From assembly GCA_005656395.1 (NCBI GenBank), contig SRSI01000073.1:1054001-1118000 (forward strand): a stretch of DNA of 64,000 bases, in the 5' to 3' direction. The position numbers and the translations under genes were made by a program. How positions within the stretch are numbered: position 1 is the first letter of the stretch; the number at the start of each line of letters is the position of its first letter. Below are positions 12,166 to 25,577 of this stretch, piece after piece. The notes under the pieces were generated by a model. That model was not told where the DNA came from, did not search any database, and saw only the letters and a program-made list of their open reading frames with translations. The stretch comes from Strongyloides papillosus. Taxonomy: Eukaryota; Nematoda; Chromadorea; Rhabditida; Strongyloididae.

Positions 12166-13077
12166 ATTGATTGAGTAAAATATTTCTATTCAATCAAAAT
12201 AATAAGACAATTTACACAATTAATTTGAAAATTTTCTGATTATATACATTATTGCTATTTACATTAGAAATATAATATAAATATTCTACTTTTTATTATA
12301 AATAGAAAACAAAATTTGGAGTATTCCTGTAGTGTTAAAAAAATTCAACGCCTTGAAGAAATTTTTAAAACAAATAAAAAGAAAGAATCTATTTTAAAAA
12401 CAATTATAATAATCAAAAATTTTTGTTTTATTAGATGTTCATAAACAAAGTATAAATATTTATTTGATTAAATCATTTGTAGAAAAACCACAATTGTCAT
12501 ATTTTTTATAAAGCGTAGCTAGTATTCAAACATTTAGTTAATTTTTTCAAGCAGAAACACGAAAATGAAGAGTTTGATTGTTGATTTTTCTATGTACTAA
12601 ATGAGTTTATTTTTAAACATTACATTTTAGAAAAAATAAAATATGTAAATAACAAAAATAAGATATCTAACATATGAACAATTTTTCATAGCGTCACTTG
12701 TAACAAAGAGATTTAAAATTCATAAAATGGCACTGGTAGTGAAATGCATGATAATTCTTCAACATTTTTTGTCAAAAGAAGCAATTTAGAGTTTTATTTA
12801 ATAGTAACAGAAATTATACTACTTTATAGAATACCAATTTCCGACACGTATCACTAAATAAATTGAAACTGACTTTTATAAATCAACATCTAATTAAATT
12901 ACTTTTTTTAATAATAGTTTCACATTGTTCCCTTACATTTTACATTTTTTGCAACATGCATTTTAATTTAACTCTTATAATAATGTTATATGAATATTTT
13001 TCAAAAAAAATGTAAAGAAGTAACTTGTATAACATGTAAACTGTATTCATTTTTTAAAATATTTAGTATATGAAAAT

Positions 13078-13356
13078 GTGAACATGGGACGCAGTGTCAG
13101 ATCAAATGTATGTACAACAATACCAAATGTATGTAAGAAATTATTAAAAGGAACACGCTTTTCACCTCGCGGATTATATAAGAAAACGGATGGAGAATAT
13201 TTTAAAACACAGTTACATTATAATTCTTTTATAACTTTTATACATTGTATTACTTTATTCCTTTTAGGTTTAATAAAATCTTATATAAAGTTCCCTATTA
13301 TATTGCGAAAGCCCGGGTGGCTTCACAGTTTCCCAAAAATTCTACCAGGAATATAA
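13078..13356 (+). CDS. small hypothetical ORF, copy 2
   Basis: Duplicate of the 92-codon frame at 4569-4847. Relative to that copy it has Cys for Tyr at residue 19, Phe for Leu near residue 28 and Leu for Phe in the hydrophobic stretch, plus one silent change. The frame is intact in both copies, but the excess of replacement differences does not support strong selection. No family recognised. Confidence 0.3.
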   Translation: MNMGRSVRSNVCTTIPNVCKKLLKGTRFSPRGLYKKTDGEYFKTQLHYNSFITFIHCITLFLLGLIKSYIKFPIILRKPGWLHSFPKILPGI

Positions 13357-13440
13357 AAACTTTTTAAATATACAGTTATTTATATTGATTTTAATAATAA
13401 TTTCCAAATAAATGTTATACTTCCTTATTCAGCGAAGTTA

Positions 13441-14355
13441 TTGGGTTGATGCATAATTATTGCGGCATTTTTCAGCAAACTTTTTCTTCTTTTAAAATTG
13501 ACATTCGTTAGAATTTTTTCCATAAAAATTATTCTTACATTCCAATAAGTGAGATGAAAATTGAAAATTATATTCATATTCGCCGTATTATGTTCTGGCA
13601 CTTCGAGAAAGATTGGGATGAAAAACAGTAATTTCGCGATATAAACAAATTTTTTGTGAAAGAATAATCAGCAAAAATCATGTTGAGAGATTGTTCAGGA
13701 AATTTAAATTTGGTAATTTTAATTGAGCTTTCTTTAAATTTGTCTTTTGTTGATTATTTTTTTGCAAAAAGTTCGTTAAGATCGCAAAATGACTGTGTTG
13801 CTTTCTAACCTTTCTCAAAGTGTTGGTGCATGATATGATGAATATTGGTAAAACTTTCGATTTGCACCTCAATATTTGAAATGTGAGAATTTTTTTAAGG
13901 AAATAAATTAAAAAAAACGCCAATTTTTAAAAGAAAAAAATTCACAAAAAAATGCCACAATAATTAAGCTCTAGTACTTCAAGAAAAGTGGAAAGTAGCA
14001 AAATTATTTCGCGATCTCAACAAACTTTCTTGACGAAAAGGCAATCAACAAAAGCCAAATTAAAGGAAAATTCAATTTAAATTACCGAATTTGAGTTTTC
14101 AACCATTTTTCAACTTGGCTTTTACTGATTATTCTTTCACAAAAAATTTGTTTAGATCGCGAAATTACTGTTTTTCATCCCAATCTTTCTCAAAGTGCCA
14201 GAGCATAATATGGCAAATGTGAATATAATTTTCAATTTGCATTCTACTAATTGGAATGTGAAGATTATTTTTATAAAAAAAATTTTAAAAAATGTTAATT
14301 TTTTAAGAAGAAAAACGTTGCGAAAAATTGCCGCAATAATTATGCACCAACCCAA
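13441..14355. mobile_element. 915-bp TA-flanked MITE with internal palindromes, copy 2
   Basis: Same element, same length, same TA flanks (13,439-13,440 and 14,356-14,357) as at 4932-5846, carried along by the segmental duplication rather than inserted independently. Confidence 0.8.
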
Positions 14356-15278
14356 TATAATTAGTATTTTTTAATAAATTTATCAAGTTAAAATTATTTT
14401 GATTATTTAAATAATAAATTATTATAGTGTTTCATATTTAACTTAAACAATATCTTATTATAATATAAAATAAATATAATATGTAAACGTTTTAACCCAT
14501 TTTACGATGTATATGGATAATTTTTAGAGGTTAATAGACTATTATTTTGTCATTCTTAGCATATTAAAATAAATAATTCTTTACTTAATAAAATAACATT
14601 TTTCATTAATATATAGTATTAAAACCATATAATATAGATTATCAACATTTACAAATTAATAATAAGTTTGTTCACTCTATTCCTGACATATTAAAAAATC
14701 TATATTTTAAATTGATAGAATATACAATAATTTTATTTAATATTTAATTTTTACTAGCAATTATCTTAATAAATATCAAAAAATGTTTCTAATATTTCAA
14801 CTAAAAGTATATAAATATTATTCACCATTAAAATAATAGTAACATTAATAACACATTGAAGCATCGAATAGACATTAGAAATCACATTTTAAGTTTTTAT
14901 AATAAAGGAATATTTCTATTACTATTTCAATTTATAAACATACTTCTTACACAAAAATTAGTATTTTAACATTGCGTGATTTTTGGTAAAAAACGCGTTG
15001 TAGAATTTGTGTGTTATTGAAAATTAACTATATATTCGAAAACCCTTTGACATTCTTCAAATTTTGCATCGACCTGACTTGTTCTAATTAAGTTTCATTC
15101 TTATAGAATTTTAGTAAGTGATAAGGTTGTTTCAAACACATCAAACTAGTCGTACAAAGTTTTTGCGGTAAAATAGTGTTTTGAAAGTTCATTATCTTTT
15201 AGTGACTTCATGTATTTTCTGTTTTTTAATTGTTCATACATCGGTGTATTCCCACTATCTCCCATTTTTGGGAAAATG

Positions 15279-16589
15279 TTTCATCCGTTGTAATCTCGGG
15301 AAGATTATATACTTTAAAATATATATGATAAATTATGATTTTTAAATTAATTTAAAAAATAAAAAATACACATTTTTTACTTTAAAAAAAAGATTTATCA
15401 ATTAAAAGTAATAATAACAAAAAAACAATAAAAGAAATTTATTTACATTAATCTACACACAAAAAAATGTGTTCTCATTTCTTTCATTTCATATATGTTT
15501 TGTACATTGAGAACAGTTGATCTCATTATACAAATCATGGTGAATTGTTTTACAAAATTCAATTAATTGTTTAAATTTACAATACAAAATGTTATTAAAT
15601 TCAATTATATTATCTTTTCTTTATTCTATAATTTTGTATGAAAATTTATGTAGTGTCAATGTAATATTCATATTCAATATGTGCAATTAACATTTGATTT
15701 TTTTCTTATTTCTCAATACAATTGTGTTCTCATATAAGAAATTTGCATATAAAAATTTTTAATTTAAGTGATTAAATATGGAAAAACATAGAAGTAAAAA
15801 GTTTGTATAACGAAAACTTTTAATTTATCTATTTATAGCTTCAAAATATTAAAAATTATAACTCTTGAATGTCATATTTTTATATTTATTATGTATTGTC
15901 TTACATAGATTAGAATTTACAATTTATTATTTAAAACAAGGTTTAATAAATTTTATTTTTATGCAGTAAAAAAACATAATCTGTTACAATACCTTGCAAT
16001 AATACATTTTTTAAAAGTAACTTTATATCAAAAAAATGTTCAGAATTTTCTTAAACTTTTGCACAATGCAATATTTTGAAATTGTTTTACTCTTATGCAA
16101 CAATATTCTTGAATTAAGATATGATATATTTTTGACTGTATATAAAGGTTTTTTCAAACTCATCTAATATATATACATTTGTTAAAGTAAGAAAAGTAAT
16201 AAACCAAAAATAAATATAGAAACTTTAAAAATAAGCTTAATTCATGTTTAAATATTTTAAACTTCTATCTTTAAGAATTTATTGCATTTACAATAAAAAA
16301 ATTATTATTTAACAATATTATAGCTATCATTTTGTGCATTTCATATAAAAGTAAAAGCAATTTACTGATTTAATTAATATATATAAAATATCTTGTGAAT
16401 AAAATTTTTTTATAAATTAGGAAGTATTTCAGCAGCTTCCTCTAAAGAATTTTCTAAGATAGACATATCTTCATTGCAGTTCCATTCATTTGTTTTGTTG
16501 TGGTATCGTTTAGCATGATACAAGGCAATTTTTTGAAGTAATGACGATTCACTTATATTTTTTATGATAAAAAAGCAACACCAGGCAAT
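15279..16589. other. non-coding left part of the MULE
   Basis: Very AT-rich sequence with no recognisable gene. The part from about 16,170 to 16,500 is repeated directly, with divergence, at about 18,370-18,680; both copies end in a minus-strand peptide piece of the type ENSLEEA / ENTLEEA, which could be a duplicated terminal exon fragment. Confidence 0.35.
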
Positions 16590-19170
16590 TATATACATTT
16601 AATAGATAAATTGAAGGAATTTTACAATATTCTTATCAACAATTGCTTTCAAACAGCAAAATTGAAATATTATCATGTTAGGTTCCATTCAAATAGTAAT
16701 GAGAGAGCACAAATAAAATTTAACATTTATTATTATATATTGAAGGAACCACAGTGTGTTGATAAAGAACAAAAAAAAAACAAAATAATTCTGTTGTATA
16801 CGAAAGATATGTGTATTGCATGAACGGAGATTAAATCTACCTGTGCTCTGTTCAACAATACAATTATGCATGTCGAAACACAATGTGTTTTGACTAACTT
16901 TCTAGTCTTCCTAGAAGCTGTCGTTAGATTTACAAAAGGTAAGATGAACTATTTACGAGAACATCAAATTTTATTTGCTCATCAGCTAGAAAATATTTAG
17001 TCGAATACAAATTTCAAATTTTTAATATATTCGAACTTTATAAAAGAAAGCAAAAACAAACAAATTAATTAAATGTGAGGATGTTTGAACATGTATTGAA
17101 TATGAAGACAAATTTTTAATATTTTCCACAAATGTAAGTGAGTCTACTTCAAAAAATTTGTTTTATTTTTAGTATATTTTCATTTCAATTGTTTCTTGTG
17201 ATGTTGTTCAAATATTAATGAGAAAGCACAAATAAAAAAATTAACATTTATTGTCATATATTGAAGGAACCAAAGTTGTTTGATAAAGATCATAAAAAAA
17301 CAAAATAATTCTGTTGTATACGAAGAGCACTTGTATTGCATGAACGGATATAAGATCTAAATGTATTCTAAAAAGTTTAACAAAACTTAGATTGTTTTCA
17401 CATGCATAATTGTATTGGCAAACAGTCCTCTTAAAAGTTACCATCAAAAATTTAGAGGACGTAAGATTGAAATTTGTATTCGACTAAATTATTTTTTAGA
17501 TGATAGTCAAATAAAATTTGATGTTCTCGTAAATATTTTAAATTCTTAATACATGCGATCTTTATGGTAAAAAAGCAAGAACAAACAATTAGTCAGACTC
17601 GGCCGTGAGGATGTTTGAGATTTGCCATGAATATGACGACAAAATTTTCAATATTGTTCAAAAATGCATGTTCTCGTAAATAGTTTTTAATTCCAATAGC
17701 ACCAAACTTTAGTTGATACCTCATGAATGGAGGTAAAATCTACCTGTTCTCTGTTTAACAATACAATTATGCATGTCGAAACAAAATATTTTTTGACTAA
17801 CTTTCTAGTCTTTTTAAAGCTGCTATTAAATTTACGCAACGTAAGATGAAATTTGTATTTGAATAAATATTTTTTAGCTGATGAGCAAGTGAAATTTGAT
17901 GTTTTCATAAATAGCTCAGAGTTTTTAAATATATGCGATCTTTATAATAAAAAAGAAAGGACAAACAATTAATCAGACTCAGCCGTGAGAATGTTTGAGA
18001 CTTGCATTGAATACAAAATTCCACTCTTACGTTTTGTAAATTTTTGATGGCAGCTTCTAAGAAGACCAGAAAGTTTGCAAAACATATTGTGTTTTGGCAT
18101 GCTTTATTTTATTTTTTAATAGAGTACAAGTAGATTTTATTGCGACCATGTATACACGTACGCTTCGTATACATCAGAATCTTTTTTTTTGTTCTTTTTT
18201 AGGATCTTTACAGGTATTATTTGGCTTCTTCAATAAATGTTGATTTTTTTTATTTGTGCTTTTTTATTACTATTTAAAAGAAACCTAACATGATAATATT
18301 TAAATTTTGCTGTTTGAAGACAAATGTTGATAAAAAATATTGTAAAATTCTTTCAATTTATCTATTAAATGTGTATATTTTTTAAAGTTAAAAAAGTAAT
18401 AATAAAAAATTAGTATAGAAATTATAAAATAAGGCTGAATTCATGTCAAAATATTCCAAACTTCTACCATTATGAATTTATCTCATCTACAATAAAAAAT
18501 ATTATTTATATTATTTAATTTAATATAATTAAAGTTATCATTTGTGTAATTCATATAAAAATAAAAGATAAGTAATTCGATTTTATTAGTAAATACAAAA
18601 TATCTTGTAAATAAATTTTATTTATAAATTAAAAAGTACTTGACGGCTTCTTCCAAGGTATTCTCCAAAGTACATTGTATTGTACTGAACGATACTACAA
18701 GAAAACAATAAAATGAAAATATACTAAAAATAAAACAAATTTTTTGAAGTAGACTCACTTACATTTGTGGAAAATATTAAAAATTTGTCTTCATATTCAA
18801 TACATGTACAAACATCCTCACATTTAATTAATTTTTTTGTTTTGCTTTCTTTTATAAAGTTCGCATATATTAAAAATTTGAAATTTGTATTCGACTAAAT
18901 ATTTTTTAGCTGATGAGCAAATAAAATTTGATGTTCTCGTAAATAGTTCATCTTACCTTTTGTAAATCTAACGACAGCTTCTAGGAAGACTAGAAAGTTG
19001 GTCAAAACACATTGTGTTTCGACATGCATAATTGTATTGTTGAACAGAGCACAGGTAGATTTAATCTCCGTTCATGTAATACACATATCCTTCGTATACA
19101 ACTGAATGTTTTTTGTTCTTTTTTTAGGCTTTTTCTAAGTATTCTTTGGTTCTTTCAATATGAAACAATA
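16590..19170. repeat. array of inverted and direct repeat units inside the MULE
   Basis: At least five diverged copies of a 300-450 bp unit occur, three in one orientation (about 16,600-17,200, 17,220-17,600, 17,680-18,000) and two in the other (about 18,030-18,370 and 18,690-19,170). The best pair is 16,740-17,205 against 18,690-19,150, an inverted repeat of about 460 bp with high identity. Landmarks shared by units include ATTTGATGTTCTCGTAAATA, CATGCATAATTGTATTG and TGTATACGAA. The short open frames here follow the repeat and are not treated as genes. Confidence 0.65.
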
Positions 19171-19506
19171 ACTTTAACAAATGCATATTATTAGATGAAT
19201 TAAATAAATTATATAACATTCTTTACCAACATTTCTATTATGTATTTTCTACCATGACATAATGAAATTTTTTTGAGTAAGGTGGTCACTCGAAAAACAA
19301 ATAAATACTTCAAATAAAATTGAGAAAGCTGTAATAGACAAAAAAAAACATTAGATGTGAATTTCCTCAAAATTATTTGTTTCAATAAATTTTGAGAGTT
19401 TATTCAAAAGTGTCTTCGATAATGTACATTCACTATTATTGATTTTCACTTTAATTTTTTTTTGTTAGCCAATTCAGATTTACTGAATCAAAAGGCTTGG
19501 AGGATG

Positions 19507-19760
19507 TTATTTTAGGTCTTTGTTTCTTGTTGGGTATATATGCAAATGAGGATCTGGAGTTCTTCTTTTTGAAGAGAAGATCTGAAATTTCAAATGACGT
19601 AAATGAAGTTTACGAATTTTATAATAGGTGGTAATTTCTAGTGGATTGTACAACGAACAATAAACTTCAGTTGCACCAGGTATGTTATCAGAAATATTAA
19701 TGTCGTATCCTTTAACGAACACCTTTGGGATTCGTTTAAAACCCAATCGCTCTAAGACCC
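19507..19760 (-). other. possible terminal exon of unknown gene
   Basis: Minus-strand open frame of about 80 codons with mixed, non-repetitive residues (for example KVFVKGYDINISDNIPG), preceded by a plausible splice acceptor (TCTTAG at about 19,757) that continues the frame upstream of the first possible start. It might be the last exon of a transposon-borne gene on the same strand as the gene at 20.9-25.1 kb. I found no matching upstream exon and no family, so this is weak. Confidence 0.2.
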
Positions 19761-21683
19761 GATAAAAATTAATTATTAGTTATCTTTTCTCATTATATAA
19801 GATAGATATAACTCTTGTTTTTTGTTAATTTTGTGAAATAAAAGGACTTTGTCTAACCTTTAGTTTTATACGGTAATTTTTCAGACAATTAAAAATTGGA
19901 TTTTCAATCCATACTTGTGTGCATATTTACAATGCTATTTCCAAGAACATATTTATAACTTTTACAGAACTAGAGATATTGTGTTAAAAAAAGATAAAAC
20001 TGTCATTTAAATTTACATATTTTTGATTTTAGCTAAACTAAGAGAAATATTTTCAACATTAAAAGTGGATTTTTGAGATAATAAGTAATAACACATATGC
20101 TGGTAATTATTAGCAAAATAAATTTTCGGATCATCGTACCTTAAAGGAAGATCATATAAATCCAGATGAAAAGACACTTATGCCATCAATTGATAAATGC
20201 TCAAAATTTATGACTTCAGGAGAATATTTATTCAAAATATTAATGTCAAAGAACGATTTCTTTGAACTCTTTAATTTAATGTTCTGGTGAAATTAATAAA
20301 AAGATTTTTTTTTGAGTATTTAATACTTCACAAGCAAATTCAAGAAATACTGCACAGCATTATTTACTTTTCTTTTGGGTTTTTTATTAGATGTATACAC
20401 AGAGAATATCCTAATTACAATAAATTTTCTGTGATTACCAAGTGGTACATGATTAGGATCAACTGGTCGGTTAACTTTTTTGTAATATTCTGCCAATACT
20501 AGTTCCTATGCTTTTTTTGATTATTTCGTACTTACCAGTCAAACTTAAAATAAAGAACATATAAATACTTTTTTGTGCAAAATAATAAGTTTATTATAAA
20601 ATGAATAAGAAAGTTTTATATCAAACTATCTTAATTTAATAACTATATGTTAATATTAGAAATAAATTTCTGAAAAAAATTAGATTTGTTTAAAAAAATT
20701 GTTGACTATCTATACTCTATCATCTATTATAAGTACTTGAATATCATTTAAGTGTATAAAAATTATGGACTACATAAAACATTATTTGGTACACTATTTT
20801 AATCAAAAATTTACTTTAAAACAACTAATGAATAACAATTTTTATCTGTTAAAAGATAAGTTTTCAGTGCCTCTTAATAACTTTCAAATTCCTCATCATC
20901 CATTTCTCTTAAAATATAACTTACAATATTATTGTCTTGACCTTCAAAATATTCAAATAGATTGTAGTCCCATTTTGTATTGTTATATTCATCATAATCT
21001 TTCTCTATTTTTGTAAATTGCTCAAGGAAGGCAATTTTTTGCATACGTTTTGTTATTGTAGATGAAATATTTATCCTTGAATTACAAATTGTGATACATT
21101 TTTTAATCGTATATATACGACTTTCAAATCTCATGCATGACATAAAATATATTGGCATCTGAAAATGTATAAATTAATAATATAAAAAATCTTTTTCAAA
21201 AATTACGTCAGTTACAAAGATTTAAAAAATTTGGTATGATTGTAAAAACTTGCCTTAAAAAGACGTATCATATAAGGATAATGTAACAAATTGTGTGTTT
21301 TGATTGTATAAACATAATTGTTGTTGTATACAATCTCTAATCCTTTATAATAGTGGTTTATACTTGCCTCCATTAAACGTGCATTTATTTCATAATCCAT
21401 ATCTGCTTCTAACGATAAATAACAAATATTTAATAGTGCTCTTAGAAGACCTAAATATTGAAAATTTTACTAACAAGTATTTTTTTAACAAATTAACTTA
21501 CAGATTATGTTAAAAATTTCTTTACTTTCTGAAAACATTTCATCTTTTTTATTTATAAGGAATTTGTAGAAGCTATGTGACAAAACAAGGCATTGATATC
21601 CATTTAATTTTATTGAAGTATTAGTGCTAGTAAAAAATGTGTCATCTAATACGCTTCTTAATTGTGATTCCATTTTTAATATA

Positions 21684-22178
21684 CAGTAGACTCTCGATTA
21701 TCCGAACCCCTCGGGACCAAGGATAGTTCGGATAACTAAAATTTCGGATAACCGAACACGAATAAATAAAATATAATTTTCAATTTTTACACAAAAAATA
21801 ACTCATTCCATATCGGTATAGATATTAAATATCAATTTTTTTAGTAAATATACGAAACAAAAAATTATTTAGCCTTTAGTAATCACTTATTTTTTTGAGT
21901 TAAATTAGATTTTCTTTTTTGAAGCTAAGTTTTTCTAGTTTCTTAATGCATAGCTGTTTTATTAATTCAAAAAAATTGAAATTTTATACATGTTTTATTT
22001 TAAATCAGTACTTTATATATTTTACACACGTACAAAAGAAAACATTTTTTTGTCTAAAGTAATTAATTGATTATTTTTTATGAATAAAATCTTACATTTG
22101 TAAATTTTTGTAAAAATTATTCCGTTCGGTTAACCGAGAGTTCGGTTAATCGAGGTTCGGATAATCGAGAGTCCACTG
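21684..22178. mobile_element. pogo/Tigger-type non-autonomous element, 495 bp
   Basis: Inverted ends CAGTAGACTCTCGATTATCC (left) and the complement of CAGTGGACTCTCGATTATCC (right), flanked by TA on both sides. These ends are characteristic of the pogo/Tigger branch of Tc1/mariner transposons. Further inverted GTTCGGATAA-like motifs lie just inside each end. No transposase is present; the interior is AT-rich filler. It lies within a coding exon of the transposon gene at 20.9-25.1 kb. Confidence 0.85.
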
Positions 22179-22198
22179 TATTACATTCACTTAAAATA

Positions 22199-23114
22199 TT
22201 AGGTTGGTGCATAAATAATGGCCGCGGAGAGAAAAAATGAATTAAGACAATATTTCTTCAAGTGTATGTTATGTAAATTAATCAAAAATATATTCGTTAG
22301 AATCTACACTTTTTTCTCAACATTCTAACAGCTTTTGAATCCCCGTTTTTTAAGATTCAGGACTTTATAGATTTAATGAAAGTCACTGAAATCGCTTTCT
22401 GCCGATTCCTGATTCTTAAACAATTTATCCTTAAAAAATACATCAAAATGCTCAAACAAATAGAAAATTGTAAGAAAGAGATTAGGGGAGTATGTAGGGT
22501 GAGATAGAGTCCCATATTTCAATTCACCAAATTTTTTTAATACTAGTTTTGAAAAATGGCATCTTATCTTGTCATTCTATAATATTGGGTTATTTCTATT
22601 TTTAATGTCGGATGATTTTCTTTAGCTTTCCATTAATTTTCTCAAGCTTCTGTCAATATTTTTTAACTCTCTTGGTCACTGCTTTAGATTTAGCTCGACA
22701 ATCTTCCATTAATTCTGAGTATTGATAGTAAAGAGTACTCTTATACCCTCTTCATTATTGAGGTCAAAATTAACCCCTTGGAATTTCTCAAACCACCGAC
22801 GCAAATAGTGTTCAGAAGTTGACCCTTCCCCCTATGCATTCACTTTATTTCAATGTGCTTCAACTCTATTATATCTAAGTTTGAACTCATGCAAGAAAAT
22901 TACCTGTAATTCCCTTTTTGACAACATCTTTAAGGTTGGACATAACTTTTTTTAAAATTAATTTTTAAATCAAGGTAATATGCAAAATATTATCAGGACA
23001 AGTCCCCCTACATTTCTACATAAGGACTGTTTTAATATGAATTTGTTTATTTTAATTTTTTACAATGTAAAGTTGTAGTGAGAATTTGCGGCCATTATTT
23101 ATGCACCAACCTAA
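22199..23114 (-). mobile_element. decayed mariner transposon copy 1, 916 bp
   Basis: Inverted ends start TTAGGTTGGTGCATAAATAA with TA target duplication (22,197-22,198 and 23,115-23,116). The minus strand carries a ruined transposase of the mariner type: a helix-turn-helix remnant like RWFEKFQGVNFDLNNE near 22,760-22,810 and, further on, a catalytic-domain remnant like LSHPTYSPNLF near 22,490-22,530, separated by stops and frame changes. A second copy of the same family lies at 33,800-34,713. Confidence 0.85.
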
Positions 23115-23686
23115 TATAATAACAAATATAATTAAAGTCTAGTGAAGTAAGACGTTGAACATAGAATATTAATAACTTTATATTTTTTTTAATTCTCCTA
23201 ACATTCCATCATGGAAAGGATCAAAAATGACATTGTTATTTGTAGGAAATATTGTTGATCCGTAATTTTCTTTCAAGTTTTGCGTGACATCTTCACACTT
23301 TTGAAATTCTTCATGTCTTTTGCTAAAATTAATTAAATTTTTTGAACTTTAAAATTTTTATTAAGTGAAATAAATCTTACTACAAAATTTTGGAAAAAAA
23401 ATATTTTTAATATCTCCGAGAATGGAATATCAAAATGAGAAAATATTGCCTTCTAAAAACTTACCTTGAACTAAACAAGCTCTGCAATTTCTACTAATTC
23501 CCCTTGTACTGAAATTAAGTATAGTATTACTAATGGAATGAAGGAATAAATTATCTCCTAAAATAAATAGAATATTAATTGAAGAAATTATTTTCACTAT
23601 TAATCATTATAAGCTAATATATATTGAAAATTATTAGTAAGTATGACGATTGTGAAATATTTTATCTTTGTTTACAATTTCTACTA

Positions 23687-24199
<513 letters not shown>

Positions 24200-25577
24200 T
24201 TATAAAAAAAATGTTCTTTTTTGTTTTATCCTCTTAGATTAGGAAATTTAATTCATATGAATTTTATATTTAACATACCTCTGAAAGCATTTTTAAAAAT
24301 TCTATCTGAAGAAAGATCAACAAAATTTGACATTAAAGTTCCAAGATTTTTGATTGTTTTGTCAGTGTACATTCCTTCGGATAAAAAGTTTGCTATTAAA
24401 TAATTCATTTTCTAAAAGTAGAATGGTGACAATTATTTCAAAAATATAATAATATATTAGCATTGAAACATACTTTTGAAAGTGTGGTTTGCGATTCATT
24501 GAAGTTATTTGAATAATCAACCATTGTATCTGTACGAGTAAGAGGACATCTATGATCTTCACGTAAATGATCAAAAAGATCCTACAAACAGATTTTTAGA
24601 GATGAAAAATGTGAATATTCAAAAGAAATACTGTTAGATGGATTTATGAAAGTTAAATGTGTAACTTCAAATTTTAAAAACGTTATTTTGACAACTGGAA
24701 GATACCTTAGAAATATTGTTAAGGATCGAAAACTTTATAAAAATTTAAAATTCATCATAAAAAGTATTAATGTTTTCATTCAAATGAAAGTAAATTAAAA
24801 TATTTTATGTTGAAACAGTAAAAAGTTATTTATTTTTTTACTTCATAATATACTACACTTTTCAGTAGTTATGTGCACTTAAAATTAATAAAAAAAAACT
24901 ATTTTAGACTATATATTCTAACAAGAAAAAAAACTAACCTTATGATTACGTAACAATTTGATGCAATTAGGATCTACACAACGGATAACTCTTCTTGCAA
25001 AAATACTATGATAATCATGAAAGTGTTTTTCAAGATCCTTTATTTTTGATAGATAATTGCAATACAAACATCTAACATGTTCCGCGGGACTTATAAAATT
25101 GAACATTTTATATTACAATTAAAAAAACTTATTATCTAAAAACATTTTATTTATTCATAAATATTAACATGATTATATTATACAATTATAACAGAATAAA
25201 TATCCTAAATTTAAGTTTTAAAAATAATTTGTTATTTTAAAACTAAAAAGATTCAATAAATTGTTTCTAGTAAGTAAAAAACATTAAATATCAATTCACC
25301 ATTCTATAAGAAAATTTCAATTTTTCACATATTCAAATTTTGAAGACTAGATTTTTTTATGTAAAATGGCTGCGTTTTTGCTTTCAATTTTATGCAGTAA
25401 AACGATTTAAATTTTCTAATATTGTTTAATTTAACTTCATGAATATTGAAAAAAATAGATGAGTATTTTTTTACAAAACAATATCATTTGTGTTCTTATA
25501 CAATATAAATTGATCAAATTTTCATATAAAAATTTTGCTATTTTGCATCTTAAAATATACTTGGAGTAATGTTGTTC

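Larger units (their letters stand above)
12327..15242. repeat. segmental duplication, copy 2 (left part)
   Basis: This is the offset-8509 duplicate of 3818-6733, differing at only a handful of bases over about 2.9 kb. It carries second copies of the small ORF and of the 915-bp MITE. It is interrupted at 15,242 by the MULE insertion and continues at 27,141. The low divergence shows that the duplication is recent or that the copies are being homogenised. Confidence 0.9.

Noticed and set aside
21304..21513. Plus-strand ORF of 69 codons
   Set aside because: Antisense to exons of the minus-strand transposon gene, which has conserved residues, agreeing splice phases and a coherent domain order.
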